From: JAFEBO01 sp044221315
GTDB lineage: Bacteria > Planctomycetota > Phycisphaerae > Phycisphaerales > UBA1924
Direction of reading: 5' to 3'
Length of the DNA stretch: 64,000 nt
NCBI GenBank assembly: GCA_044221315.1
Contig: JBGAPK010000005.1
Location: forward strand, 136,463 to 200,462
In this document: one piece after another, positions 16,282 to 27,228 of the stretch
Position numbering within the stretch: position 1 is the first letter of the stretch
Layout: every line of letters begins with the position of its first letter
The notes under the pieces: generated by a model
Seen by the model: the letters and a program-made list of their open reading frames with translations, nothing else
The model's database searches: none
Told to the model about the DNA's origin: nothing
Program-made: the position numbers and the translations under genes

Positions 16282-19179
16282 CTAGCGATCCTCCGTCGAG
16301 TTCGCGCCAGCGGCCGCAGGCTTGCGTTCGCTCGCACGGGAGTTCGCCCCCGCGGCCAGAGCGCGGTACTTCTCGGCGTTCTTCGCGTCCTTTGCCCGGT
16401 CGTAATACCACGCCAGGCGCAGGTATGCGCCGCGGATGGTCGCGGGAGAAGCGCCGCGCTTGCCCGCCAGGAACTCCGCCGATTCCTCCATCATCCGCAA
16501 GCCCTCGTCCTTCTTTCCAGTCGCGGCGAGAGCGCTGCCGAGCACGCCTTTGGATTCGGCGATCATCCAGCTGTCGGGCGTGGCCGCGCCGGTGCGGATC
16601 GCCAGAGCCTCCCGGGCCAGCTCGACTGCCTCGTCTGTCTTGCCTTCGCGGACCAGTGCCGCGGCCAGCGCCGCCTTCGCCCCGGCGCCCTGCGTGTTGC
16701 CCTTGCCGTAGAGCTCCTCGTATCTCCGGACCGATTCACGAAGCGCGGCCTCGGCTCCCGGCAGATCGCCCGCCTCGATCCGGACTTCCCCGAGGCCCAG
16801 CAGCAGCTTCGGCAGCATGCCGGCGTTGGGAATCGGGTCTCGGCGGGCCTGCGATTCGGCGAGTTCGAACTGCTCTTTGGCGCCCGGCAAATCTCCCAAG
16901 GCATCGAGCGCAAGCCCGAGATTCATCCGCGCGAAAACCGTGTCGTGATGCTCCTTCCCCAGCGATTGCTCGCACATCGAGAGCGATTCACGGAAGAGCG
17001 GCAGCGCCTTCTCCGCTTCGCCCATATCCACATAGAGCGTGGCGAGGTTGTTGAGCGACGTCGCCAGCTGCGGGTGTGGCGCCTCAAAGAACTTCCGCTG
17101 CATCTCCAGAGACTCGATGAATAGCCTTTCGGCTTCGTCGTGTTTGCCTTTGTCCTGCAGCACCGTCGCCAGGCTCGAGAGCGTTCGCGCGATGCTCGGG
17201 CTGCTCGGGCCCTCTGCCTTGCGGAGCACCTCGAGTGCCTCACGCTGGAGCGCCTCGGCCTCGTCGAGCCGGCCCCGGTTGCTCTTGCAGAGGGCCTGAT
17301 TGCCCAGGTTCTGCCCGATCAGCGTCGGAATGGCGGGGTCGGTCGATTCGGGGACGGAACGCAGTATCGCGAGCGCTTCGGCCCAGAGCGCCTCCGCCTC
17401 GTCGAGCCGATTGGTCCGGCGGAGCAGCGCGGCGAGATTGTTCTTCGACACGGCGAGGTTGAGCGGCTGGCTCGCCCTGAGCTCACTCAGGATGGCGACG
17501 ACCTCCCGGTAGAGCTTCTCCGCCTCCTCGTACTTGCCCTCTTCATCCAGCAGATAGGCGAGGCTGTTCACCGACTCGGCGATGCCGAAACTTCCGGCGC
17601 TCATCGTCGCGCGCCGCAGTTCCACGTTCTTGCGGATCTGCTTTTCCGCTTCGGGCAGCAGGCCCAGGCTCAGGTAGGCATCACCCAGAGTCTGACGCAC
17701 CTCAGCCTCGACCAGAGGCTGGTCCTTGAGCGAGCCGCCGTCGAGTCCTGCCGCGGCGTGATCGATCACGGATCGCACGGTCATGTCGCGAGTCGCGCCC
17801 TTCTCCGGATCGCCGGCCGCGATCATTTCCTGCAGAAACTTCCGGACGGAAGACGATGTCGTCGCCTCTCGTTCCGCATCGGCTTTCGCCTTGTTCGCCG
17901 CGATCGCGGACTGCTCGCTTTTCTCTCGTTCGCGGACGGCCATATCGCGCTGATCGCGGGCTTGAATCAGGCCGTAGCTCGCCAATGCCAGGCCCGCCAC
18001 GAGCGCCAGAAGCACAGCGCCCGCCGCGCCGAGCGCGAGCCGATGCCGCCGCGCAAACTTCCCGGCGCGATAGATCGTGCTCGGCGGCCCTGCCAGCACC
18101 GGCTGCCCGGAACGCGATCGCTCCAGATCAAGCGCCAGGTCGTGGACCGAGACGTACCGACGCTCGCGGTCCTTCTCGAGACACTTCAGGAGAATCCAGT
18201 CAAGATCGCCCCGCAGCGCCCGCATGAGCGACGCCGGCCGATCGTGCCGCAGCTGCGCGAAGTTGGCCGATCCCGCGACGTCCGCGTACCGGGCCGACGG
18301 TCGCACCGGATCCTGCTCGCGGAGCAACCGGAGCATGTCGAGCGCGGCACCGCGCCCCGGCGGCTCGATGGGAAGGCGCCCGGTGAGCAACTCGTACAGC
18401 GTGACGCCGATCGAATACACGTCCGAGCGCACGTCCGCGTCCACGCCCGCCGTGGAAGCCTGCTCCGGGCTCATGTACTCGGGCGTGCCCAGGAAGTGTC
18501 CTTCGAGTGTTTGTGCGCGGCTCATCCCCGGCGCCGTCACCTTTGCGATCCCAAAGTCAATGATCCGCACGCGGGCCGCGGCGTCCGGGCGATCGGACTC
18601 GCGCTGCACCAGGATGTTCGACGGCTTGATATCGCGATGGATGATCCCCCGCTGGTGCGCGTGCTGCACGGCGTCGCAGGTCGCGATCATCAGGCGCACG
18701 CGCTCGTCGAGTGTCAGACGCCCGTCATCGCAGAATCGCGTGATCGGCACCCCGGGCACGAGTTCCATCGCAAAGTACGGTCGCCCCGCGTTGGTGACCC
18801 CCGCGTCGAGGATTTTCGCGATCCCCGGGTGATCGAGGAGCGCGAGCGCCTGACGTTCTCCCTCGAAGCGCACGATGATCTCTTGCGTGTCCATCCCCGG
18901 CTTGAGGACCTTGAGCGCCACCGTGCGCCGGATCGGGTGCGACTGCTCCGCCTCGTAGACGACCCCGAAACCTCCCTCGCCTATCACGCGACGGATACGG
19001 AACGGCCCGACGTCGTCGCCCGGCGCGAGCCACCCCGTATGAAGAACCCTCGGCGAAGCCGCCTGGTCGAGCGTCGGGGCTTCCGGCGAGACAGCGTCGG
19101 TGCTGCCGGGCGGCGTGGCACCCGCTTTCCGGGTCGGATCGTCGCGAAAACCAATCTCGCCTTCTTCAGGCCCGGGCAT
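16282..19179 (-). CDS. Transmembrane Ser/Thr protein kinase with TPR tail
   Basis: The 965-residue protein carries an N-terminal Hanks-type kinase domain (about 60-340): glycine loop GEGGFGVVY, catalytic Lys90 (VALKVLK), Asp183 in HRDIKPSN, Asp208 in DFGIAK and the activation segment GTPEYMSPEQA. A membrane helix lies near 380-405 (LALGAAGAVLLALVAGLALASYGL). About 500 residues of tetratricopeptide repeats follow, such as LDEAEALWAEALAILR and HDEAERLFIESLEMQRKF, with about ten recognisable units. This kinase-TM-TPR architecture is frequent in planctomycetes. All catalytic residues are present, so it should be active. It lies 18 bp after a methyltransferase gene and 2 bp before a P-loop kinase gene, suggesting one transcript. 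Confidence 0.93.
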   Translation of the reverse strand: MPGPEEGEIGFRDDPTRKAGATPPGSTDAVSPEAPTLDQAASPRVLHTGWLAPGDDVGPFRIRRVIGEGGFGVVYEAEQSHPIRRTVALKVLKPGMDTQEIIVRFEGERQALALLDHPGIAKILDAGVTNAGRPYFAMELVPGVPITRFCDDGRLTLDERVRLMIATCDAVQHAHQRGIIHRDIKPSNILVQRESDRPDAAARVRIIDFGIAKVTAPGMSRAQTLEGHFLGTPEYMSPEQASTAGVDADVRSDVYSIGVTLYELLTGRLPIEPPGRGAALDMLRLLREQDPVRPSARYADVAGSANFAQLRHDRPASLMRALRGDLDWILLKCLEKDRERRYVSVHDLALDLERSRSGQPVLAGPPSTIYRAGKFARRHRLALGAAGAVLLALVAGLALASYGLIQARDQRDMAVREREKSEQSAIAANKAKADAEREATTSSSVRKFLQEMIAAGDPEKGATRDMTVRSVIDHAAAGLDGGSLKDQPLVEAEVRQTLGDAYLSLGLLPEAEKQIRKNVELRRATMSAGSFGIAESVNSLAYLLDEEGKYEEAEKLYREVVAILSELRASQPLNLAVSKNNLAALLRRTNRLDEAEALWAEALAILRSVPESTDPAIPTLIGQNLGNQALCKSNRGRLDEAEALQREALEVLRKAEGPSSPSIARTLSSLATVLQDKGKHDEAERLFIESLEMQRKFFEAPHPQLATSLNNLATLYVDMGEAEKALPLFRESLSMCEQSLGKEHHDTVFARMNLGLALDALGDLPGAKEQFELAESQARRDPIPNAGMLPKLLLGLGEVRIEAGDLPGAEAALRESVRRYEELYGKGNTQGAGAKAALAAALVREGKTDEAVELAREALAIRTGAATPDSWMIAESKGVLGSALAATGKKDEGLRMMEESAEFLAGKRGASPATIRGAYLRLAWYYDRAKDAKNAEKYRALAAGANSRASERKPAAAGANSTEDR

Positions 19180-19197
19180 AGGCCAAGGGTATCTCTG

Positions 19198-19977
19198 CTA
19201 CTTCCGGGCGCGGCGCACCAGCCAGCACGCGGGGCGAATCGGGCCGGACAACTCGGCGATTGCCCCGCGCTGGCGACGCAAACACTCCCGAAGGACACCG
19301 GCGTGGCGAATGTCGCCTTTCACAATGGCGCGGGCCGCACGCGCGAGCAGCCGGTATGCCGCGCGATCGCGACGAATCACCTCCCGACCCGACCAGATTC
19401 GCCACCTCTCGACTCGGTCGCCGGCCCGTTCGATAACCGAAGCGACGTCATCCGCGGATGGAAACGGCGATTCATCGCCGGATCGAACCACGCGGACCGC
19501 ATCGTCGAACACATAAACCCCGCCGGGCTTTGTCAGCCGGCGAGCGATCGGAATGGCGCGCTCGTACGGCAACACATTGAGCACCAGCACCGCGTCGAAT
19601 CGCTGCCGCGACCGGGCGACGCTCTCGATGAGCCCGGTTCGGAACACGCACCGATCCGAGAGGCAGAACCGAACCGCAAGTTCGCGGCAAGATCCCACGA
19701 ACTCGTCGAACGCATCGATCCCGAGAACCCGGCAATCAAGGGAGCGTGCCACAGCGACCGCCACGGCGCCCTTCCCGCAGCCAAGGTCCAGCACGTGCGA
19801 GCGAGCCCCGATTCCCGAGTCCCTCAGCCAGTGCACCATCCGGCGGGGCACGCTTCCAAGCGCATCCAGCGGCCCGAAGAACTGCCCGAGAACAGGAAAC
19901 GCGCTTTCCGGCACATCCAAGGAGCGTGCAACTGCCCTCCGAACCCCGGCGACTGAAATCGGTAGTCTCTTTGGCAC
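19198..19977 (-). CDS. SAM-dependent methyltransferase
   Basis: The motif HVLDLGCGKGAVAVAVAR followed by the acidic strand VLGIDAFDEF is the Rossmann-type SAM-binding site of class I methyltransferases. VLVLNVLPY matches motif IV and KPGGVYVFDD the post-motif strand. The substrate is unknown. About 260 residues are read from a GTG at 19977. A TTG at 20049 would add 24 residues, but neither start has a clear Shine-Dalgarno site, so the N-terminus is uncertain. The gene is divergent from dnaK and first in a tight run with the Ser/Thr kinase and P-loop kinase genes. Confidence 0.8.
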   Translation of the reverse strand: MPKRLPISVAGVRRAVARSLDVPESAFPVLGQFFGPLDALGSVPRRMVHWLRDSGIGARSHVLDLGCGKGAVAVAVARSLDCRVLGIDAFDEFVGSCRELAVRFCLSDRCVFRTGLIESVARSRQRFDAVLVLNVLPYERAIPIARRLTKPGGVYVFDDAVRVVRSGDESPFPSADDVASVIERAGDRVERWRIWSGREVIRRDRAAYRLLARAARAIVKGDIRHAGVLRECLRRQRGAIAELSGPIRPACWLVRRARK

Positions 19978-20200
19978 GTCGTCAGCGTAGAGGAAGGGTC
20001 GGATCGACCGGGAGACTTCGGAGCCTGTCAGGATGGCAGACCCAATCAATTACAAAGGCCCGGGCGGCGGAAGGCCGACCCCTCATACCGTGGCCGAAGG
20101 GTTCACGATCGCCTCATCTGCCTTTGACAGACCGGGCCTTTGGCATGTGGCTTGCCTCGTGTCTTGGGCTCGAAAGCGATAGAGAAAGGAAGGAGCAACT

Positions 20201-22150
<1,950 letters not shown>

Positions 22151-22176
22151 CGTTCGACAGACTCAGCAATTGACAT

Positions 22177-22203
22177 AGCCCCGGCAACTCGCCGGGGCTT
22201 TTC
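22177..22203 (+). terminator. Rho-independent terminator of dnaK
   Basis: A perfect 9-bp stem, AGCCCCGGC (22177-22185) and GCCGGGGCT (22191-22199), with loop AACTC, is followed by TTTT. It lies 26 nt after the dnaK stop and just before the convergent gene's stop at 22215. Confidence 0.88.
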
Positions 22204-22214
22204 ATTGCCGATCG

Positions 22215-23042
22215 CTACGACCGGACGGCGAGCACCACGTTCGGTCCCGCGGTGATCGAAAGGGCGGACGGGGTCTTCGAAAGCTCAAATTTGAACCGCG
22301 TCGTCGGCACGCCCGCCGGAAAAAACTCGTCGTTGCCGACGGAGTGAATTCGCATCGATTCAGTCCCCCTTTGAAAGACCAGATTGCCCCGTGAATCTGT
22401 CTTGATCTCGAACCGTTCCGCGTCGGTGGGGCCGTACGAGTAAGTGCCCATGTACTTCTTCCGGGCTTCCTCGGAGATGGCTTCGACCGAAACACCAATC
22501 CCCGCATCATCCAGCGACTTCAGGTATTCAAACGTATCCGAAGCCTGTCCACCTCCGGCTTCGGCGTGCGCCAACAGCGTTATGGCGTGCGGCCCCAAAG
22601 TCCGCTGCACACCCGGTTGCGCCGTCACGAAGGCTCTCACGACATCCGTGTAACCGAGCATGGCTGCGGCGAAGATGTCGATCCGAGCGCCGCGCTCGAT
22701 CAAGAACTCCGCGATCGCACGCCGACCTGTGTGCGACGCCGCGCCCAGAGGCGATTCCCAATCCCCGAACCCCCAATCCCACCATGCGTTCACGAGCGCG
22801 GGGTGCATCCCCACCAATTCGCGGACCCGTTTCTCATCAAAGTGCGACTTGCCGACGACTTCGGCCGTGAGCTTGGGATCCACGTGCGGGAATCCGGGCC
22901 ACGCGCTGCTCGTGTCGCCGGCGGGCGCCGGGCTTGCCCCAACCGGCGATGTGCCATCCGCCCGCGCGTGGATTCCCAGCATGGCGATCCCGCCGATCCC
23001 GCCGGCCGCCAGCACGTCGCGTCTCGTCCATGGATTCTGCAC
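22215..23042 (-). CDS. Tat-exported ankyrin-repeat-like protein
   Basis: The 275-residue protein begins with a twin-arginine signal (TRRDVLAAGGIGGIAMLG), so export in the folded state is expected. Residues about 60-170 resemble degenerate ankyrin repeats (SPLGAASHTGRRAIAEFLIERGARIDIF, AAMLGYTDVVRAFVTAQPG). The C-terminal 90 residues form a different, probably beta-rich domain (FEIKTDSRGNLVFQRG, TRFKFELSKTPSALSI). The GTG start at 23042 has GGAG about 8 nt upstream. The function is unknown. It converges with dnaK across the terminator and diverges from comB. Confidence 0.75.
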   Translation of the reverse strand: MQNPWTRRDVLAAGGIGGIAMLGIHARADGTSPVGASPAPAGDTSSAWPGFPHVDPKLTAEVVGKSHFDEKRVRELVGMHPALVNAWWDWGFGDWESPLGAASHTGRRAIAEFLIERGARIDIFAAAMLGYTDVVRAFVTAQPGVQRTLGPHAITLLAHAEAGGGQASDTFEYLKSLDDAGIGVSVEAISEEARKKYMGTYSYGPTDAERFEIKTDSRGNLVFQRGTESMRIHSVGNDEFFPAGVPTTRFKFELSKTPSALSITAGPNVVLAVRS

Positions 23043-23174
23043 TGTTGAACTCCGGTTGTCTTTTCCTCAGCACGTTGGACCCGCATGCCTGATACCGGTT
23101 CCATCATGGCGAGGTCGCTCTGTTTCGCGGATCGAATCAGAATTCGTCCCGGTCGTCCGCGTAACCTAGCCCCC

Positions 23175-23972
23175 ATGCCCGCCCCCGACCTTGGTCCGCC
23201 GCCGCACGAGTCGCCCAACGACCGCCCGCTTGCCGTGCACCTGCTGCCACGAATGGTCGATCCGGCCTCTCTTGAAGGCTCGATCGTGGTGATGATCGAT
23301 GCCCTCCGCGCCAGCGTCACGATCTCCGCCGCCCTCGCGTCGGGCGCCGAGGCCGTCTTCCCCGTACTCACTGTTGAGGACGCGCTCGCGAAGCGTGAAG
23401 AACTGGCACGCTCGGGAACTGCTCGCGACCGCATTCTTCTCGGCGGCGAGCGCGGCGGCGTGCTCATCCCCGGCTTTGATCTCGACAATTCGCCCGTTGC
23501 ATACACGCCCGAGAAGGTCCGCGGCAAGACTCTCATCTTTACAACCGCCAACGGAACCTCCACACTGATGCACGCGCAATCGGCCGCACGCGTCGTTGTC
23601 GGCGCGCTCACCAACCTCTCCGCTCTCACAAACGGCGTCGCGTCCGACTCCCGGGCCGTCCACGTTGTGTGCTCCGGAACCCGAGGCGAGATCAGTCTCG
23701 ACGATTGCCTCGCCGCCGGCGCCATCGTCGAGCGGCTGATGCAGGCCGGCCGGCGCCCCGGCTCCGACGATTCCGCCCTCGTCTGCCTCAATCTCTGGAC
23801 TCAGGCCGGGGCGACCGGTCTGCTCGAGGCGATGCGATCCAGCCGCGGTGGGCGAAACCTAGGACGCCTCGGCTTCGACGCTGACCTCCGCCTCTGCTCC
23901 ACGATCGACGCGATTCCCGTGCTCCCGGAATACACGCCCGCGTCGGGGCGGATCTCGCTTGCTTCGGGCTGA
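23175..23972 (+). CDS. comB: ComB-family 2-phosphosulfolactate phosphatase
   Basis: The 265-residue protein carries the family signatures VVMIDALRASVTISAALASG, ILLGGERGGVLIPGFDLDNS and LIFTTANGTSTL, with CSGTRGEISLDD later. ComB hydrolyses 2-phospho-3-sulfolactate to sulfolactate, a step of coenzyme M or sulfolactate metabolism. No other gene of that pathway (comA, comC) is nearby, so the physiological role here is open. The ATG at 23175 is preferred because homology-like sequence begins soon after it. No Shine-Dalgarno site is visible, so start choice is moderately certain. Confidence 0.85.
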   Translation: MPAPDLGPPPHESPNDRPLAVHLLPRMVDPASLEGSIVVMIDALRASVTISAALASGAEAVFPVLTVEDALAKREELARSGTARDRILLGGERGGVLIPGFDLDNSPVAYTPEKVRGKTLIFTTANGTSTLMHAQSAARVVVGALTNLSALTNGVASDSRAVHVVCSGTRGEISLDDCLAAGAIVERLMQAGRRPGSDDSALVCLNLWTQAGATGLLEAMRSSRGGRNLGRLGFDADLRLCSTIDAIPVLPEYTPASGRISLASG

Positions 23973-23993
23973 ACACCCGGATCAATAAGGTTC

Positions 23994-25226
23994 CTACTTC
24001 CGGATATCAGCCTTGACCTTGTCGATAATCTTCCGGACCTCCGCCGCATCTTCGCTTTCCATCGCCGCGACGACGGGAAGCATCTGGAGTTGTTTGGCCC
24101 GCTCCTTCAGCGTGCCGATGCGATTCGTGTATGTTGCGCTCAGTTCGTCAAGCTTTCGGATGATGGCTTCGCGATCATGCGCTGTTCGGGCGGTATCCTG
24201 CAGCTTCGTCACCCCGTCCACCACGCTCTGGCGCCACGCTTTGTACTGCTTGACGAGCCCCTCGCACGCCGTTTTGGCGTTCTTCATGCTCGATTCGCCC
24301 TGGTTCCCGGCGCCCTTGAGGTCGCCCAGAGCGTGCGATATTGAGGAATCCGAAAGATCCGGGATCGAGGCGGCTACACCGTAAAGCACGCAATCCCTCC
24401 CCGTCAGGGTGAGAATCTCGCCCGAAACCAACTGTTTCGACTGGTCCCTCCCGCTCTCCGGAGCCGTCGCGGAGAGCTTCCATTCGCCGCCGACCCTTGC
24501 GGCCCACACCTGCTGCCCGCTCAGCATCATCGCCCGGGCTACCGCCCCGCTGTGCCCTTTCTTTTCGGCCATCGCCGCGACCTCGGCCGCGAGGATCGAA
24601 TTCATCTTCATGTCCACTTCGGCCGAACCGGTTGCGTTCCGGGTGTAGACCACCGCGCCGCCGAACGTCCCGCTCGGCGTGATGTAGATCTGATCGCTCG
24701 CGAACGTCGGCCAGATGCTGGCGCTGATCGCGTTGTCGATCACCATCGTGAATCTCAGCTTGTCGTAGTACTCCTTCATCTTGTCCGACATGAGCTTGGC
24801 CGCCCAAACCGCGCCGCCCGGCGAGTCGATGGTCATCACGATCCGCGGCACCTTGTGCTTGACGGCCCAGTCCATCGCGTTGATCAGCCCGAGGGGGTAG
24901 ACGTCTTTGCCGAATTCGCCCTTGATCGGCACGATCAGATAATCGCCCTTGGCGTCCTCGTCCTTCACGTCCTTTTCGACCTTGGAAGAAGAGCTGCCCC
25001 CGACATTGCGGATGATCGACGCGACCTGCGATTTCTTGAAGGTTGAATGGATCGCGACGCCGCCGATCGTGCCCTTCGCCTCTACGTCGTCGTCGGTTTC
25101 CTTGATCACCTCGCCGATCAGGATGCGTCCGTCGGAGAAGTAGAGCATGTCGTCTGCCAGAGCGCTCCGCACGAAGCAAGGAAGCACAAGCAAAGCCAAC
25201 ATTGCAACAAAGTGCAGCAAACGCAT
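23994..25226 (-). CDS. SppA/NfeD-like ClpP-class membrane-associated serine protease
   Basis: The 410-residue protein starts at the ATG at 25226, followed by a signal peptide (LLHFVAMLALLVLPCFVRSALA). A short beta segment (MLYFSDGRILIGEVIKE) precedes a ClpP/crotonase-fold domain at about 95-280. IVMTIDSPGGAVWAAKLM matches the oxyanion segment. NAISASIWPTFASDQIY aligns with the Ser motif of SppA/NfeD proteases (ASGGYYIAMAADKI type), placing the nucleophile at the first Ser of ISAS. TPSGTFGGAVVY fits the following strand. The C-terminal 100 residues are helical and charged. It probably cleaves membrane or secreted proteins in the periplasm. The missing Gly-Gly after the Ser is unusual. Confidence 0.75.
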   Translation of the reverse strand: MRLLHFVAMLALLVLPCFVRSALADDMLYFSDGRILIGEVIKETDDDVEAKGTIGGVAIHSTFKKSQVASIIRNVGGSSSSKVEKDVKDEDAKGDYLIVPIKGEFGKDVYPLGLINAMDWAVKHKVPRIVMTIDSPGGAVWAAKLMSDKMKEYYDKLRFTMVIDNAISASIWPTFASDQIYITPSGTFGGAVVYTRNATGSAEVDMKMNSILAAEVAAMAEKKGHSGAVARAMMLSGQQVWAARVGGEWKLSATAPESGRDQSKQLVSGEILTLTGRDCVLYGVAASIPDLSDSSISHALGDLKGAGNQGESSMKNAKTACEGLVKQYKAWRQSVVDGVTKLQDTARTAHDREAIIRKLDELSATYTNRIGTLKERAKQLQMLPVVAAMESEDAAEVRKIIDKVKADIRK

Positions 25227-25296
25227 CGTGCGTACCCCTGTGAAGACCCAACGAGTATCACCAACGACACCAAATAATAACACTTGAGCAGGACGA

Positions 25297-25950
25297 TCAC
25301 CCACCCGCAATACCGCGTCCGAGGCCGAGCCGGACCGCCAGCAGGGAAGCCGCCGCACCGCGATGGCTCAATCGGTTCTTCTCTTCGCGTGAAAGCTCCG
25401 CGCTGGTGCGCGAGAAGTCCGGGGCCACGAGAAACAGCGGGTCGTAGCCGAATCCGTTCGCCCCCCGCGGCACATCGCCGGGCATGCCGATCCGCCCTTC
25501 GAACGTGCCTCTGGCGACATGCCGGATCGCCCCGGAGGGCTCCGCGACCACCATCACGCACACGAATCGTGCCGTGCGTTTGGCCGGCGCGACCCCGGCC
25601 ATTTCGCGTAGAACCCGATCGTTGTTCGACCGATCGCGCTCCGGGCGCGACATCCCGACTTCGCGACCGTCCGTGCAGTAGTGGCTGCTGATCACGCCCG
25701 GCCTTCCGCCCAGGGTATCAATCTCCAGCCCGGAGTCATCGGCGAGGCAGACGCGTCCGGTCGCTCTGGCGTACTCCCGCGCCTTGATCGCGGCGTTCTC
25801 CTCGAACGTTTGCCCCGTTTCAGCCGGCTCGGGCACAACCGGAAGGTCATTCAACCCGACAAGCCTCAGCCCCGGAACCGTCGCGCCCAGGATCGCACGC
25901 ATTTCCTCGACCTTGTGCGGATTTCCCGTCGCCAGCACGATTTCCAGCAT
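25297..25950 (-). CDS. rdgB: XTP/dITP pyrophosphatase (RdgB/HAM1 family)
   Basis: The 217-residue house-cleaning enzyme hydrolyses non-canonical purine triphosphates (XTP, dITP, ITP) to monophosphates and keeps them out of DNA. The N-terminal motif LATGNPHKVEEM binds the nucleotide, FEENAAIKAREYA and CLADDSGLEIDTLGGRPG hold the metal-binding acidic residues, and GFGYDPLF and KNRLSHRGAA complete the family pattern. The ATG at 25950 faces the divergent PfkB gene across 45 bp. The gene is 70 bp upstream of the SppA-like gene on the same strand. Confidence 0.95.
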   Translation of the reverse strand: MLEIVLATGNPHKVEEMRAILGATVPGLRLVGLNDLPVVPEPAETGQTFEENAAIKAREYARATGRVCLADDSGLEIDTLGGRPGVISSHYCTDGREVGMSRPERDRSNNDRVLREMAGVAPAKRTARFVCVMVVAEPSGAIRHVARGTFEGRIGMPGDVPRGANGFGYDPLFLVAPDFSRTSAELSREEKNRLSHRGAAASLLAVRLGLGRGIAGG

Positions 25951-25995
25951 CGGCGATTCTTGGCTCGCGAACCCGCCCGCCTATGTTCCCGCCCG

Positions 25996-27174
25996 ATGAT
26001 CCGCAACCGTGAGCAGGTCGCCAGATCGGCAGCGAGCAAACTCTCGCAGGCCGCGCCCGCGCTCGCCACGCTCCCGGTTCTGGTGGGCTTCGACGGCTTC
26101 ATCGACTCCATCATCCGGGTGGTCGATCGGCGCGAGTCGATGGCGCCGGAGGACTATTCACCCTTCGCCACCATCGGAGATTTCGCCAAGCGAGTCGCCG
26201 CCGCCGCCGGAAAGAGCACCGGCATCGAGCTCGTGCGAACCGAGGACCGCTTCGGCGGTAACGGCCCCCTGATGGCCGGGGCCCTTGGCAGTGCCGGCCT
26301 CCATGTCACCTACATCGGCGCTCTCGGAACGGCGGAGTCGCCTCTTAAGCTCCATCCGATTTATGAGCCCTTCGCGCAGCGCTGCCGCGACGTGATCTCG
26401 GTGGGTCCGTCCGCGGCGACCGACGCTCTCGAATTCGACGACGGCAAGATCATGCTCTGCAAGCCAGCGAACATCCAATCGGTCGATTGGGAATCGCTCA
26501 AGGCCAACGTCGGACGCGACCGTCTCTTCGAGATCGTTGGCCGGGCACGGCTGATCTCGATCGTCAACTGGGTTCAGATGCGCGGCGTCGAATCCATCTG
26601 GGACGGTTTGTGCGATGAGCTCTTTCCAGCCCTTGGCGAGGATGCCCGCAACAAGCGGATCTTTCTCGACCTTGCCGATCCCGCCAAGCGTCTGGATTCC
26701 GATGTCTCCCGCGCCCTGGGCAAGATCCAGCGGCTCGATTCCTTCGTGCCTGCCACACTCGGCCTCAATCTCGCCGAAGCCCAGCGAATCGCCAGTGTGA
26801 TGGGGCTGCGAATCTTGTCCTGCCAATCCGGCCCGCGCCTTGGCGAGAGCGTCCGCGAGGGAGCCGAGGCCATGCGTCGCGGGCTCGGGATCGACTGCGT
26901 GGTCATCCACCCGCGCGAGGGGGCCGCCGCCTCGGATTCCTCCGGCGCGAGCCGGTGGTTTGACGGCCCATTCACCGACCAGCCCCGACTTTCGACCGGC
27001 GCCGGAGATCACTTTAACGCGGGCTTTGCGCTCGGCCGCCTGCTCGCCCTCGATCTCGACGAGAGTCTGGCGCTCGGTTGCGCCGCCAGCGGTGCGTACG
27101 TCCGTGATGCTCAGAGCCCAAGCGCCCGGCGCCTCGTCGCGTTCCTGAACGATCTGCCGCCGCCGCGTGCGTGA
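25996..27174 (+). CDS. PfkB-family carbohydrate kinase
   Basis: The 392-residue protein shows the N-terminal substrate region (VLVGFDGFIDSIIRVVDRRE and FGGNGPLMAGALGSAGL) and the C-terminal PfkB signature LSTGAGDHFNAGFALGRLL with the catalytic Asp in GAGDHF. It is longer than ribokinase and has an extended central part (about 100-200). The sugar substrate is not evident. The ATG at 25996 is chosen because upstream in-frame sequence is antisense to rdgB. The gene is 54 bp before rpiA, which suggests a role in pentose or related sugar metabolism. Confidence 0.85.
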   Translation: MIRNREQVARSAASKLSQAAPALATLPVLVGFDGFIDSIIRVVDRRESMAPEDYSPFATIGDFAKRVAAAAGKSTGIELVRTEDRFGGNGPLMAGALGSAGLHVTYIGALGTAESPLKLHPIYEPFAQRCRDVISVGPSAATDALEFDDGKIMLCKPANIQSVDWESLKANVGRDRLFEIVGRARLISIVNWVQMRGVESIWDGLCDELFPALGEDARNKRIFLDLADPAKRLDSDVSRALGKIQRLDSFVPATLGLNLAEAQRIASVMGLRILSCQSGPRLGESVREGAEAMRRGLGIDCVVIHPREGAAASDSSGASRWFDGPFTDQPRLSTGAGDHFNAGFALGRLLALDLDESLALGCAASGAYVRDAQSPSARRLVAFLNDLPPPRA

Positions 27175-27228
27175 GCGCGACCAGAGCAATCAAACGCGAT
27201 CCGATATTCCACGCCTACACTTTTCGCG

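Noticed and set aside
16128..19956. Very long plus-strand open frames opposite the TPR kinase
   Set aside because: High-GC codon bias of the kinase leaves the antisense frame open. The kinase has all catalytic motifs; the antisense product is rich in Arg/His/Pro with no recognisable domain.
20124..20129. TTGACA upstream of dnaK as a promoter
   Set aside because: No -10 element at 16-18 nt spacing and no CIRCE or sigma-32-type pattern nearby, so it was not listed as a feature.
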